60,000 bases of DNA from Tubulanus polymorphus (GCF_964204645.1 NC_134033.1:5492231-5552230); one strand, 5' to 3'. Shown: positions 1 through 10,685, numbered from the stretch's first letter. The notes: generated by a model not told the origin, from the sequence alone. A program made the numbers and translations.

Positions 1-437
1 ATCACCTCCAGCTTCATCTGTATCACCATCATCGCCGTCGTCTTCACCATAAACACCATCACTCCACCAGCAATACCACCATAACATCACCTCCAGCTTC
101 ATCTCTATCACCATTATCGCCGTCGTCTTCACCACAAACACCATCACTCCACCAGCATTACCACCATAACATCACCTCCAGCTTCATCTCTATCACCATC
201 ATCGCCGTCGTCTTCACCATAAACACCATCACTCCACCAGCATTACCACCATAACATCACCTCCACCTTCATCTCTATCACCATCATCGCCGTCGTCTTC
301 GCCATAAACACCATCACTCCACCAGCATTACTACCATAACATCATCTTCACCTTCATCTCTATCAACATCATCGCCGTCGTCTTCAACATAAACACCATC
401 ACTCCACCAGCATTACCACCATAACATCACTCCCACC
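1..437. repeat. 85-bp satellite array (left block)
   Basis: Five tandem units begin at 1, 86, 171, 256 and 341, with a partial sixth from 426, so the period is exactly 85 bp. Each unit contains the stretch ATCGCCGTCGTCTTCACC. The period is not a multiple of three, so no reading frame is maintained and it is not coding. The same unit reappears at 2667-2800, on the other side of the BEL/Pao element. Confidence 0.9.
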
Positions 438-575
438 TTCTGTCAATACCTTAATCACAAGTGGACCTAAATAATCAATACCAGTATGGTGAAAGACTGG
501 AACCTCTGAAACTCTGATACCAGGTAGTGAAGGAGGTAACGGTAAGAAAAAGGGTCTACCTTTTTCACGTTTGCA

Positions 576-1256
576 CTAACAGCATGATTTCAGTAGGTCC
601 TTTCCTCTTTGACGGATACTCGGTATCCAATATTTACATCGAATATCGGCAACAGTAGCATTAACGCCTTGATGCATTATTCTGAAATGTGATCGACGAA
701 TCACCAAATTGACATACTGGTGATATTTTGGAAGCAGTATTGGTCGTTTAGCAAAATCGTCCAAAACTGCATTCTCTAACCGACCATTCGAATGAATCAA
801 GCCATCATCGAACGATGTATTACAGGACACAATAGAACCACTATACGGGTTCTCGATATTAACAACTGCAGTCTTCAACAGAACATTTCCGAAAGAATTA
901 CACAAACTAATATTCTGAGATGCCGTTTGTGTCTCAATGTGATCATCACTTTGTATTAAAGACTCTGTTTCAAAAATCGGAACCGATGAAGACTGCGTTG
1001 TCACAGAATTTGTCATATTGCTTTTGATTCTATTTTGCTCATTGCCTATACCACGGTTTTGACCTTCCTCAACGGAAAAATTGACACCTCTAGAATTCGG
1101 AACAGAATAAGGTCGTGTTTTCCGCGTTTGAAAACAAATACTGGTATGATGTCGCTTTTTACACATACGACACGAATATTTAGACTTGCAGTTTCCGGCA
1201 TGATGCTTATCTCCTAAACAATTAAAACACAAAGATTTGTTTCTCAGAATTTCCAT
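576..1256 (-). pseudogene. Gag zinc knuckles fused by deletion to integrase zinc-binding region
   Basis: The first 45 residues hold a CX2CX4HX4C zinc knuckle (CFNCLGDKHHAGNC) and a second Cys/His cluster, typical of retroelement nucleocapsids. After about 100 low-complexity residues the frame passes directly into the H2C2 zinc-binding part of a BEL/Pao integrase (RRSHFRIMHQG, then CKYWIP, ending in two Cys). The region that should encode protease and reverse transcriptase is missing. A stop codon interrupts the frame right after the Cys pair at 576. Integrase-core-like coding resumes in the same frame to about 441. A further Cys/His cluster at about 1258-1315 lies in a different frame, so a frameshift separates it from this part. 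This is a dead fragment. Confidence 0.75.
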
Positions 1257-1326
1257 CTCTTTTTAACATCATTAACTACAGTGCACTCGTTGGATGCATG
1301 CAAACCTTCGCAAAAAACACTTCTTT

Positions 1327-2319
1327 TTAGAATTCTGAGCTCCGGTCGATAAGAATAAATTGACTTACGGTGCTTGTAGGTTCAGTAATAGTACAATTAC
1401 TCACATCTTTGACATCAAGAGATACAGTGGACTCAATAATTTCTAATTCGAATCTAAAACAATCAAGAAGAGATGTTATTGACCATTCACAATTTTTGTT
1501 TGTGCGACACATATTTCGATAGATTTCATACGGAAGCTTTCTTATAATTATTGGTACCAACATTGCGCCGTAATTATCATGAGACGTTCCAAGTGCATTC
1601 AACTGACGCATGTGACAATTACATTCGTCGTAAAATTTACGCAGGGATGATCGTTCGTTGTTCGGTGGACTTAAATCAACAAGCGCGGAAAGGTAAGCCT
1701 GTGATATCTTGTGATTCTGTCCAAATCGCATTTTCAACAAACTAACAGCCGCTGAATAATTGTCATTCGTCAATGGCAAACCGTCAATGCACGATCTTGC
1801 ATCGCTGATTAAGAAACACTTCAAATAGCTAAATTTTTCGATTTCCGAAAACTGTGAGTTGAGATGAACTGACGTTTCGAATAAACCCCAGAACGTTGGC
1901 CACTCTTTCAAATTTCCGTTATATTTCGGAAGTTGTAACTTTTGTAGTAAAGCTGTTTTAATTTCAGTTGATCTCACTGGTGACTGTTTCTCTAGCGAAG
2001 ACATTTTCCCGATTTCACGGTTAAATTTGAAAATACTGCCATTCAAATTGTTCAAATAATCTTCAGCTTCCAAAATAAATTGTTCTATTTCAATATCAGA
2101 CTGGATCTCGTCTAATAAATGGCCATCAATCATCTCTAACTGGCTGAATTTGCGTTTGAGATTGTTCAAATTGATACTAGCCTTTAGTAAGTCGTGTTCT
2201 CTGATAGCTGTATCACATGCAGAGGTAACAGCGTTCGCGACTCTTCTGTTTGCTGAACGTCCTGCTCTCGAAAGTTTTACACCAACTCCTGATTTTTCGG
2301 TAGCTGAATTCTCCGCCAT
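1327..2319 (-). CDS. Gag-like protein of BEL/Pao element (DUF1759 region)
   Basis: A 330-residue open frame starts at the first ATG after the LTR and primer-binding region. The N-terminal third is charged and helix-rich. Residues about 125-200 carry the pattern of BEL/Pao Gag proteins: LPKYNGNLKEWPTFW, then VHLNSQFSEIEKFSYL and a SARSCIDGLPLTNDNY segment followed by LLKMRFG. Such proteins form the nucleocapsid core of the retroelement. The frame ends at 1327, before the zinc-knuckle part, which lies in another frame, so the gag-pol coding unit is broken. The assignment to BEL/Pao is firm. Activity is very unlikely. Confidence 0.8.
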   Translation of the reverse strand: MAENSATEKSGVGVKLSRAGRSANRRVANAVTSACDTAIREHDLLKASINLNNLKRKFSQLEMIDGHLLDEIQSDIEIEQFILEAEDYLNNLNGSIFKFNREIGKMSSLEKQSPVRSTEIKTALLQKLQLPKYNGNLKEWPTFWGLFETSVHLNSQFSEIEKFSYLKCFLISDARSCIDGLPLTNDNYSAAVSLLKMRFGQNHKISQAYLSALVDLSPPNNERSSLRKFYDECNCHMRQLNALGTSHDNYGAMLVPIIIRKLPYEIYRNMCRTNKNCEWSITSLLDCFRFELEIIESTVSLDVKDVSNCTITEPTSTVSQFILIDRSSEF

Positions 2320-2387
2320 TGTTCTCTGATTCTCTGGCTTCTTCTAAGAAGTTTGGTTCATCTCTTTCTCGGCTCGAGGGACCATTA

Positions 2388-2664
2388 TGTCAATACCTTT
2401 TCTCCAGAAAGAAGTGACTAGCAGTACGACTCGGTGTTGACATTAAAGTAGTTTATTCTCAAAAGTGACTCCCTCTACCCTTTACATATCAATATATATA
2501 GTGAAATATCACATGATGTGTACTGAGCATGACGTACAGATGTAATGCAGTTTAATACAGTTTAATACAGTTGAACACAGTTGAATACACGTTACTGCAG
2601 AACAAGTTACTGCTCTAGTGAGCAGTATTCTATGGTTGATATAAAAGTATGTATAACCATTCCA
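2388..2664 (-). repeat. 5' LTR of the BEL/Pao element
   Basis: On the minus strand this segment begins TGGAATGG and ends TATTGACA, so it has TG..CA termini, and it lies just upstream of the primer-binding-like sequence. It contains a TATA-like run (2491-2500) and an AATAAA polyadenylation signal (complement at 2452-2457). No full second LTR is present in the window. Confidence 0.7.
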
Positions 2665-2666
2665 AT

Positions 2667-2800
2667 ACCTTCATCTCTATCACCATCATCGCCGTCGTCT
2701 TCACCATAAACACCATCACTCCACCAGCATTACCACCATAACATCACCTCCAGCTTCATCTCTATCACCACCATCGCCGTCGTCTTCACCGTAAACACAA
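2667..2800. repeat. 85-bp satellite array (right block)
   Basis: This continues the same 85-bp unit seen at 1-437, with a full copy followed by a diverged one. The array was therefore split by insertion of the retroelement between the two blocks. Confidence 0.85.
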
Positions 2801-3115
2801 TCACATTCTCCATCATCACTAACTTCACCATCATCTCCAACTCCAGCATCACCTTCTCCAATATCGATAACCTTTTTCATCATCACCACGATCATTTCCA
2901 ACATCAAACCATCGCTATCACCATTACTTTCGCCATCACTATCATCTCCATAGCCACCATTACCTTCACCAGCATCACCACCATCACCATCATCACGTTT
3001 ACCACCACCATGACTACCGTCCTCACCATCACCAGGATCTCCTTACTCATGATTATCAATTCCATCATAGTCACCACAATTTCCTCTATCACGCCCGATC
3101 CACCATCACCACTTG
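2801..3115. repeat. ATC/ACC-rich low-complexity tract
   Basis: Irregular CATCACCATC-type trinucleotide-rich DNA, probably decayed from the neighbouring 85-bp satellite. Minus-strand frames through it read as Met/Val/Asp-rich low-complexity peptides and are not credible genes. Confidence 0.7.
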
Positions 3116-3139
3116 ATTTATTGAACGTGTCGTCAAGTT

Positions 3140-3450
3140 AACATACAGACACCCAAGCATCCAGTCGGCCAGTCGTACAGTCCTTAAGTCATTCAGACAT
3201 CCAGTCGTACAGTCATTAAGTCATCTAGACATCCAGTCGGCCAGTTGTACAGTCATTCAGTCGTCCATTCGTCCGGTCACCCAGTCGATCAGTCGGCCAG
3301 TCACACAGTCGGTCAGTCGGACAGTCATCTAGTCATCCAGTCGATCAATCGTCGTGATCCATCCAGTCTTCTAGACATCCAGTCGGCCAGTCGTACAGTC
3401 GGTCAGTCGTACAGTCATCCAGTCGATCAGTCGGCCAGTTATACTCTGTA
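3140..3450. repeat. CAGTC-based short tandem repeat
   Basis: Dense, degenerate repeats of CAGTCGGCCAGTCGTACAGTC and CAGTCATCCAGTCG, built from an 8-bp core. Plus-strand translation gives a SQSASHTVGQSDSH-like peptide, a by-product of the repeat. Confidence 0.85.
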
Positions 3451-3765
3451 GGATGGATAGATATGAATATGTGATTCGTCCTGGAACTGCTCAACTGGAT
3501 TCTATACTTGGTCCGGTCATCCATGGTCATTTTCCTTCGTATTCACATATATACGAGATGTGAAACTATCCCGAAGGCTTGATTTAAGGGAAGAAAGATG
3601 TGAAAGTTATATGAAGATACAGAGAAATAATTCTCAAAATAAATCAATTCTCAAGTTTATAAGCTGCAATTTTCTATCGTGCGATCTTGATTACTGAAGG
3701 AATCGCGAAATTACAGAATAGCCCGCGGGGGAGATGATAAATCGAGATCGATTTTCACTTTCGAG
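3451..3765. other. Spacer upstream of the GPCR gene
   Basis: Unique AT-rich DNA between the short tandem repeat and the receptor ATG. No TATA box, intron signal or repeat that I can defend. It may hold the promoter and 5' UTR of the receptor gene. Confidence 0.4.
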
Positions 3766-4884
3766 TTGAATTGGACAATCCAGTGTTATCTACAGGAAGA
3801 AACTCGACAATTATTAAGTGTTCGAATGAATTCGACAGCAGTATACAGCGAGGACTGGTGCTCGGAATGGTTGAAGCAGAACCCGACAGCTAAATGGGAC
3901 TATAAATTCAGTGTGCTGGTATATCTAGCGTTCTACGGACCGGTCACCGTGTTCGCTATTTTGTCGAATATTTTCACTCTCGTTGTTCTGGGGAGAATGA
4001 AATCGGCCGCTTGTCACCTCATCAAAATACTGGCTATAAATGACGTGTTTTACGCGTCGACGGTTTTCGTTATGTACCCGCTGCGCACGGCCCACGTGTT
4101 CATAACTGTCGGTAGGTTACTATTCCACGTGGACGACTGGCACTTCGGCGTCGAGTTCATTCTAGTCAACGAAGGCTTGTTCAACTTGAGCATTATATTG
4201 AGGAACTGGTCGGTGGTTTTGTTGAGTTTCGAACGAATGATCGTCGTCGTTTTTCCGTTGAAATCGCGGAGATTTTGGACTCGAAAAACTGTCAATATTT
4301 TCGTCGCCGTTATCTACGCAATAGCGATACTCATAAGTTTCCCATACATCGTTCCTGGTTACAGTATATACAGAACGAGCTGCCGTCGAAACCGGGGCCC
4401 CTATTTTTACATGCGTTTACTAGGTAAATACAAATGGTACTCGGACTATTTCGAAAACTGGTCAGCATTCAGTTCCAAATACTTAGTAGTGAGCTTTGTT
4501 ATATTTACGCCTATTTTGACTTTGATATCTATTAATTCGGTAATCGCGGCCACTCTTATTTTCGCTAAGGAAAAACAAAGAAATATTATCAGTCACGACC
4601 AACACGAAAACAAAAATGAGCAGACATCTTTTTTCAAAATGGCCGCCGCTATTGTCATTTGTTACATCGTGTTCGAAGCTCCGCTTGCGTTGGTTAAACT
4701 TCTTTTTCAAAGACTCCCGGAAGAGATCAGCATGATATTACTGAAAATATCGTACGGTTTGACCGTCACTGATTCCTGTTTCAATTTCTTCATATACTGC
4801 GTAACGAATAAACGATTCAAGGTGGTCGCCACGGAGATTCTAAATCGCCACCAGCGAACGAGCGGATCAAAGATCGGCTCTTGA
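3766..4884 (+). CDS. Orphan class A (rhodopsin-like) GPCR, intronless
   Basis: The product is a 372-residue seven-helix receptor expected at the plasma membrane, probably for a peptide ligand. Hydrophobic helices lie at about 50-76 (TM1, with SN in place of GN), 83-107 (TM2, LAIND keeps the Asp), 130-160 (TM3, ending FERM in place of the usual DRY), 175-197, 239-266, 290-314 and 321-345 (TM7, NFFIY in place of NPxxY). The N-terminus has two N-glycosylation sequons, NWT (2-4) and NST (22-24). The tail is short and basic. I see no Cys at the top of TM3, although a Cys is present in the second extracellular loop (206), so the usual disulfide may be missing. TM4 lacks the conserved Trp. The first ATG is used; Met21 is an alternative. 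The family resembles invertebrate FMRFamide/peptide receptors, but the subfamily is not assignable from this. Confidence 0.88.
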   Translation: MNWTIQCYLQEETRQLLSVRMNSTAVYSEDWCSEWLKQNPTAKWDYKFSVLVYLAFYGPVTVFAILSNIFTLVVLGRMKSAACHLIKILAINDVFYASTVFVMYPLRTAHVFITVGRLLFHVDDWHFGVEFILVNEGLFNLSIILRNWSVVLLSFERMIVVVFPLKSRRFWTRKTVNIFVAVIYAIAILISFPYIVPGYSIYRTSCRRNRGPYFYMRLLGKYKWYSDYFENWSAFSSKYLVVSFVIFTPILTLISINSVIAATLIFAKEKQRNIISHDQHENKNEQTSFFKMAAAIVICYIVFEAPLALVKLLFQRLPEEISMILLKISYGLTVTDSCFNFFIYCVTNKRFKVVATEILNRHQRTSGSKIGS

Positions 4885-5592
4885 TGGTAAGATGGCGATG
4901 GTCTCGGGGATGAATTCTGATGACAAACAACGTCACATTGATTCAATCGAATCAGTTTTGTCTAAGCTGACGGGATAGCTCATTGACAGGGAGACATGAA
5001 GACCAGAAACATATCTCAACCACGTATGCGCATCATGGTGAACGGAAAAATAGCGATGGAAAATTCATAAAAATTAACTAAAATCCAACTATTTTCCCAC
5101 AAATTATCATTATTATTATCATTCATTTGCGTCACAGTAATAGTATTAAGCGTTACTGAAGTAGTTCTGTGTACTACGTCATCACTATTGGCATTTCAAA
5201 ATAACAGACACTTCTGATTTTTGTCGTTTATTGGGTAATTAGATATGTTTCATAACTTTTATTTCATTTAGTAATCATTTTTGAGAGTATGCGCACTACG
5301 GAATCGGGGCTAGACTGGTTGCCGGTCAATTCAATTATCGACTTAAACAAATCGAAAATAACTTCATTGATCCTTAATGTTATACAATTTATAGGATATT
5401 ACTTATTTTCGACAATACTAAGCAATATATGTGCTACTTGTCAAGGGGGCAATTAACTTTCAAGTTAGTCGTCCTGTTTACTTGCACTTCATGATGAACC
5501 ACTGTTTTTGATCTTAGAATAGGGATAGACCCCGTTATTCATTTGGTTGGTAACTTTCGTTTGACTTTTTTTTTCGATTGAGTGTCCCTTTA
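4885..5592. other. Intergenic, downstream of GPCR
   Basis: AT-rich unique sequence. It is presumed to include the receptor 3' UTR, but there is no canonical AATAAA close to the stop codon. No other feature seen. Confidence 0.4.
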
Positions 5593-6333
5593 CTATGGTG
5601 GCTGATTCGGGACATGAAAAATTATTTTTTCGTCCTCCACGAAAACGCGCAAAAACAAATGTGACCACGCAATAACAAATATTACCGCGCAAAAACAAAC
5701 TTTCAACGCGCAAAAACAAAATAATCCGTTTTGCGCTCTAAAAGTTTGTTTTTGCTCGGGAAAAAACGATTATTACCGCGCAAAAACAAACTTTTAACTA
5801 GCAAAATCAATAGATTCCGTTTTTGCGCACTAAAAGTTTATTTTTGCGCGGTTATATTTGTTTTTGCACGCAAAAGATTTCCCATGACTAACCGTATTGA
5901 TTATTTTGTAATGTTTCAACAGTTGGGTATAATAGTTGGGTTCAATTGCTATTTTCAGCTATTTTCCGAATTTTCTACCAGTTCCATTTTAGGTTCAAAT
6001 GTTATGTTAATGAGGACTGGGACTAGGTAGATCTAACAAGTTATCACATGGTGAGAGCGTAACACCATACCAGCAGGCGTAATATTTTTTAATTTCACGA
6101 CCGCACAAAAACAAATATTCGTCTTTGCGCGCGCGCACAATAACAAACTTTTAACGCGCACGCAAAGACGGATTATTTCGTTTTTACTCGGTAATATTTG
6201 TTTTTGCGCCCGCGCAAAAACGGATTATTTTGTTTTTTTCGCGCGCGTTAAAAGTTTGTTTTTGCGCGGTCAGATTTGTTTTTGTGCGTTTTCGTAATAA
6301 AATAATTTTACATGTCCCGAATCAGCCACTATA
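5593..6333. mobile_element. Foldback/MITE-like element with long inverted repeats
   Basis: The outer ends are GTGGCTGATTCGGGACATG (from 5598) and its exact complement CATGTCCCGAATCAGCCAC (6311-6329), flanked by TAT-like bases that may be a TA target duplication. Inside both arms, the motif CGCGCAAAAACAAA and its complement recur many times, alternating in orientation, around an AT-rich centre of about 150 bp. No transposase frame is present, so the element is non-autonomous. Confidence 0.75.
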
Positions 6334-6830
6334 CTTCACAGACCCACCACACCAGTCGGGAGCGATACAGGGGGTTTGTTTTTAAAATCAGAAATCGAAG
6401 TACAGATATATAGCGCTTGGTAAGCGCTGTCTATGAGTTGTAGTGCATGCAAACGACTGTGAGACATTTGCAGATCATACTGAAAAACTTGTCGGTTGTT
6501 TTGTTAAGTTAGGCATAGGTTTCGATTGAAGAAAACCCATAAATACGAAGAAAGAACAAGAGAGTATTAAACGTTCGAACTAATTCTATCGTTTGAAATT
6601 TCAATCTAGAGTTTTGGAAATGGCTCCTATTGAATTGTGTTTATACTGTGTTTCTTGTGTACAAAATGTCTGGCTTCATAAAATCCTTTGCTTTGGTTAC
6701 ATTGAGCCTATCCCTCCCATTATTTCTCACGCGCTAGACATCTTTTCAAAAGTTGCCATCATTCCTCCTGTAATAATAACTTGCTCATCCTTTATTTGAC
6801 ATAAACACGGTAACTTGTATACCGAAACCA
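6334..6830. other. Intergenic spacer
   Basis: Unique AT-rich DNA. The longest frame (68 codons at 6593) has no recognisable features. Nothing supported. Confidence 0.35.
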
Positions 6831-7470
6831 AGTTTTGATTGGTCTCTATTTGCCGATTCCGGGATTATCCTCTGGCCAGAATACGCTCTACCAATTACGG
6901 AATAATGTGATCCCGGTAGAAGCGGCCGGTAGAGAGTTTGTAATCTGTAAACCTGATAGAAGCGGCCGGTAGAGAGTTTGTAATCTGTAAACCTGATAGA
7001 AGCGGCCGGTAGAGAGTTGGTAATCTGTAAACCTGATAGAAGCGGCCGGAAGATAGTTGGTAATCTGTAAACCTGATAGAAGCGGCCGGTAGAGAGTTCG
7101 TAATCTGTAAACCTGATAGAAGCGGCCGGTAGATAGTTCATAATCTGTAAACCTGATAGGAAGCGGCCGGTAGAGAGTTCGTAATCTGTAAACACGGTAG
7201 GAGCGGCCGGTAGAGAGTTCGTAATCCGTAAACCTGATAGAAGCGGTCGGTAGAGAGTTCGTAATCCGTAAACCTGACAGAAGCGGCCGGTAGAGAGTTC
7301 GTAATCTGTAAACCTGAGAGAAGCGGCCGGTAGAGTTTGTAATCTGTAAACCTGATAGAAGCGGCCGGTAGAGAGTTTTGTAAGTTTCGATTGGTCTCTG
7401 CTCATTCCGGAATTATCTTTTATTGGCGCGTTAGTTTCGACCAGAATGCGCTCTACCTATTCCAGAACAG
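6831..7470 (+). mobile_element. Dispersed element carrying a 40-bp minisatellite (copy 1)
   Basis: The tandem core is flanked by related arms: GATTGGTCTCT followed by a CCGGGATTAT or CCGGAATTAT block and AGAATACGCTCTACC or AGAATGCGCTCTACC. These occur at 6838-6895 on the left and 7389-7460 on the right. The same arm-core-arm sequence recurs inverted at 16695-17150. Recurrence of unique-looking flanks with the array shows that the whole unit moved, not just the repeat. Confidence 0.6.
6912..7381 (+). repeat. 40-bp minisatellite, about 12 copies
   Basis: The unit is GTAATCTGTAAACCTGATAG followed by AAGCGGCCGGTAGAGAGTTT, with starts exactly 40 bp apart over most of the array. A 206-codon minus-strand frame runs through it because the repeat lacks stops in that orientation. 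I treat this as non-coding. Confidence 0.92.
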
Positions 7471-8244
7471 CATAAATACGTAAATTTCAAAATCAACTAT
7501 CCGCTGGTTAACATTTACCAACTTTTGGAGTAACCGAGGCCAGGTTTTTTTTCAAACAAATTCCAACTTACGCAACAGTGGCCTATATATAGCCTGTTTT
7601 GAACTTATTTTGACGGAGCGTTTTTTAATCTATAGGCATTAATACTAATTATACCATACATGGCGACACAAGTTGAATTGAGGGCTGTATACATGTTTAC
7701 AGAACCAGGATTTCTGCATTCCCATTCCGACGGCACGATTCGTACCTAATTATCCAATTATTTCGCATATACACGTACGTACCACTACTAAGCCACTTTT
7801 TAAAGCACGAATATTCCAATTAGAGTTATATTTGCACAAAACCTAAAGAAAAACATGTAAAACCCGTTTTGTAGTTTTTTTTTCCCAATGCTATAGGCCT
7901 ATACTGCGCCTGCATTTGCCTGAACAAGCGTGTTGAAAAAACACACGGCGTATGACGTCACGCTCAAATTTGGGGACTGGTTTTTATTTCCGTGTGTTTT
8001 CGTTTTAGTGTTAATCGGGATTTGGTTTCGCGCGGATTGTAAGGTATGTGCAGCGTACGCGGTATATACTGCCACTTGTTACTGGCTTCGCCATTTCGTT
8101 GTTTTCTTTAGGCCGCCTGTAAAAAAGTACCTTGATGGACCTTTAGTCTAGTATGTGAAGGTTCGTTAAGTTTTTCAGAGGCAAAATTATTTAATTCTTT
8201 TTCCGGTTATTCTAAATCTCCGAACAATCTATCTAATCTCCGAG
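7471..8244. other. Intergenic; contains one CRE-like octamer
   Basis: No supported gene. A perfect TGACGTCA octamer (the consensus CREB/ATF site) lies at 7953-7960. A 73-codon hydrophobic frame over 7930-8151 has no recognisable domain and no sign of splicing. Confidence 0.35.
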
Positions 8245-8397
8245 CCTGGGTTCGATTTAACGAAAAAGTTCACTTCAAATGTTTGGTTTTTACTGCTATT
8301 AATAACCTCATGATTTCATTGAGGACAACAATTTAAACTCTCTTTTTCCAAATTAAACCGTTTTAAGCTTAAACTTTTTCACGAAATTTAACCCTGG
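8245..8397. repeat. Small inverted-repeat (MITE-like) sequence
   Basis: CCTGGGTTCGATTTAACGAA at 8245 is matched imperfectly, in inverted orientation, by TTCACGAAATTTAACCCTGG ending near 8397. The arms are about 27 bp with a 100-bp AT-rich centre. No coding capacity. Confidence 0.5.
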
Positions 8398-9779
8398 TCC
8401 CCGGTTGCACAGCGCGTAAAACTTAGATTTGACTGTAGTCAGAAATAGATAACCTTTTATATTCACAACTTAAAATAGCTGATTGAACTCGTCAGGATCT
8501 GAATATCGGGCCTATTGCTTCCGAAGTCGCGAATTAGATTACTAGATTTAATCGTAGAGATGAAATTAGTTTCATTTTCGATTTTGCTTTTCGATAACAA
8601 TTCAACAACTTTAAACAACTTTAAATCTACTTCGTATATCGCGGAACAAGGGGGCTGTTTCATGTGAAGACAATTTATCAATGATTCATCAACATTGTGT
8701 CAAAAACAAACCTATTTACAGTTTCCAGGCACCACGTTTTTGGGTACCCACATGATTGTTGAATAATTTCCCCCTATTCGAGTTTTTACAAGTGTTTTTG
8801 TCTTTTTCGTTTCGTTTAAACTCTGGATTGGGCGGCAATGAAAATAATATGGAAATATCGATCAAATAAGCTTTTCATGACGCTACTCATTTAAACTTTC
8901 ACTTTTAAGTTTTAAGTTAATCTTTGCGACACTTTTAAGATAACACTCATCTATTATGTTGTTCTTATACTTTATACAATTTTCAATTAGTCGTTATCAG
9001 TTTTTATGAAATAATGAGTCCAACTTTAACAAAATATCTTCCCAGCCTCGTGCGGGCATCTATATACAATGCAACTTGAAGACCTTGGGCGAATCCAGGG
9101 TCTAATTTTGGGAGCGGCGCACCCCCGAACTGGGCCATATGATTAGAATGAAAAGAGTAGACCGCCCCCTAATGACCACGCATCGGAAAACAGACGAACC
9201 AGCCAAGAATTTTTAACATTCTTTATTCTTAAATATTCTTCATTATACCGGGAACATTGAATTCTTAGGCGGGGGCGGGGCGCATCCCACACCATCCCGT
9301 TAATTCGTCCTATGAAATGGCCCCCATATTTCAGAGTATCATTTCCGAAGCCTGACGTTTACTATTTGAATGGTAAATGTGTGTTTGTATCCTCGCACGC
9401 TGAAACAATAGTCTAATTAATGTTTGGTCGGCGCGCGCGTATATCGGGGTATCGCATTTATTCAAAGAGTGCTCAACTGTTAACGAATGACATTTGAAGA
9501 GCTCTCGCTTTTCTAGAAAATTGACATCCGCGCCGAGTATAGCTTAAATAATTGATTGCGAATACATAAACGGGACCGTGCGCTATATGCGCGTAAAGCA
9601 TAATGGTTTGTTTGTAGTTTAAAAACAGTTTTTTTATCGCGTGGAATGATTAACACATTTTATGGCCGATCCGCATTATCGAATAGTCGACTGAAAATAT
9701 CAGTCAGAAATATAGAGAATCATCAACGAGATAGCTGTTATTATATTTTTCGAAGATTTAGCTCGAGTGAATTTGATTT
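8398..9779. other. Intergenic
   Basis: AT-rich DNA without a supported gene. 9085-9320 has GC-rich patches (GGGAGCGGCGCACCCCCG and GGCGGGGGCGGGGCGCATCC) of the kind seen in decayed DNA transposons, but no ends can be defined. Confidence 0.35.
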
Positions 9780-10623
9780 CAGGGGCGGATCCAGGGGGAT
9801 GGGTAGACAGTATTGGAAGGAAATTTAAGGGCACCTTTCTGATCTAGGGCACACCCAGTATCCAGGTCAATGCGAGCGCCGAAGGCGCGAAGTCCATCGA
9901 GGGGGGTCTAGGAGCCCACCCCCAGAAAATTTTGAAAATATGGTACCATTTGAAGGCTTTTAGAGGGCTTCTAGAGGCTAGCAGAGCAATCCAGAATAAA
10001 CGAATTCGAGACAAGATTTCAACAGATGCGGATAAAAAATGAAGCTGGCGAACCCATGAAAGAATGGTTGTCGCCAACTTCGCCTAGTGCCCCTATAATT
10101 TTTAAAAGTGCCCCTTAACAATTATACAGAATACGGCTATTGTGCCCCTTCATTGTTAACAATCGGCAAAAATTGCCTCGTCTTCACATTTATCCTTATG
10201 TCGTGTGCCATCTTCCAAACCAAAAGTGCCCCTAAAATTTTAAAAATTAGGCAAAAAAGTGCCCTTTTCTTCAACATCTTCCGCGTATAGTGCCCTCTTC
10301 TAAAGTACGAGTGCCCCTTTAGCCCTCCCTGAAAAGGCAAGGACAAAGTGCCCTCATCTAAAGCATGAGTGCCCCTTGCAAAAGGAAAGTGCCCTTTTTA
10401 ATTTATCATGATTAAAGGCTTTACAAATATGATTATCTCTCCTCACTTTCTCGGCAGCAGTATATACCGATTAATTTTATAATTATGCCCGGATTACGGA
10501 CACGGAATTAGCGGTTGCTGAAATAAATGCCGTCAAAAATATTGACGGTGAAATTTCGAAGGGCACTTAAAAATTCTAGACCGTATTGGGCAATACGGCT
10601 AATACGGTCTGGATCCGCCCCTG
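9780..10623. mobile_element. Non-autonomous DNA transposon with hAT-like ends
   Basis: A 15-bp terminal inverted repeat, CAGGGGCGGATCCAG at 9780-9794 and its exact complement at 10609-10623, bounds 844 bp. The CAGGGGCGGATC style of terminus is typical of hAT-type elements. GATTT lies directly next to both ends, a 5-bp match where hAT elements normally make 8 bp, so the superfamily is uncertain. The interior contains AGTGCCCCTT-like repeats and an AGCCCACCCCCAGAAAATTT segment. No transposase frame. Confidence 0.7.
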
Positions 10624-10685
10624 GATTTTGAATGATTGAATAAATAGGTCTTGCGCCATCACAGTGGCTACGGACGTTCATTCCG

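Larger units (their letters stand above)
441..2666 (-). mobile_element. BEL/Pao LTR retrotransposon, internally deleted, inserted in the 85-bp satellite
   Basis: Read on the minus strand the order is: one LTR (2664-2388), a primer-binding-like stretch ending near 2371 that contains TGGTCCCTCGAGCC, a Gag reading frame (2319-1327), a Cys/His cluster, then directly an integrase zinc-binding region and the start of an integrase core down to about 441. Protease, reverse transcriptase and RNase H are absent. ACCTTC occurs directly on both sides (435-440 and 2667-2672), which suits a short target-site duplication. The last 12 nt at the left end equal the end of the LTR, so the 3' LTR seems lost except for its terminus. 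The copy cannot be autonomous. Class assignment rests on the Gag (DUF1759-like) and on the integrase type. Confidence 0.82.

Noticed and set aside
6785-7405. 206-codon minus-strand frame in the 40-bp array
   Set aside because: It cycles through three frames of a 40-bp unit that lacks stops in this orientation and has no unique domain.
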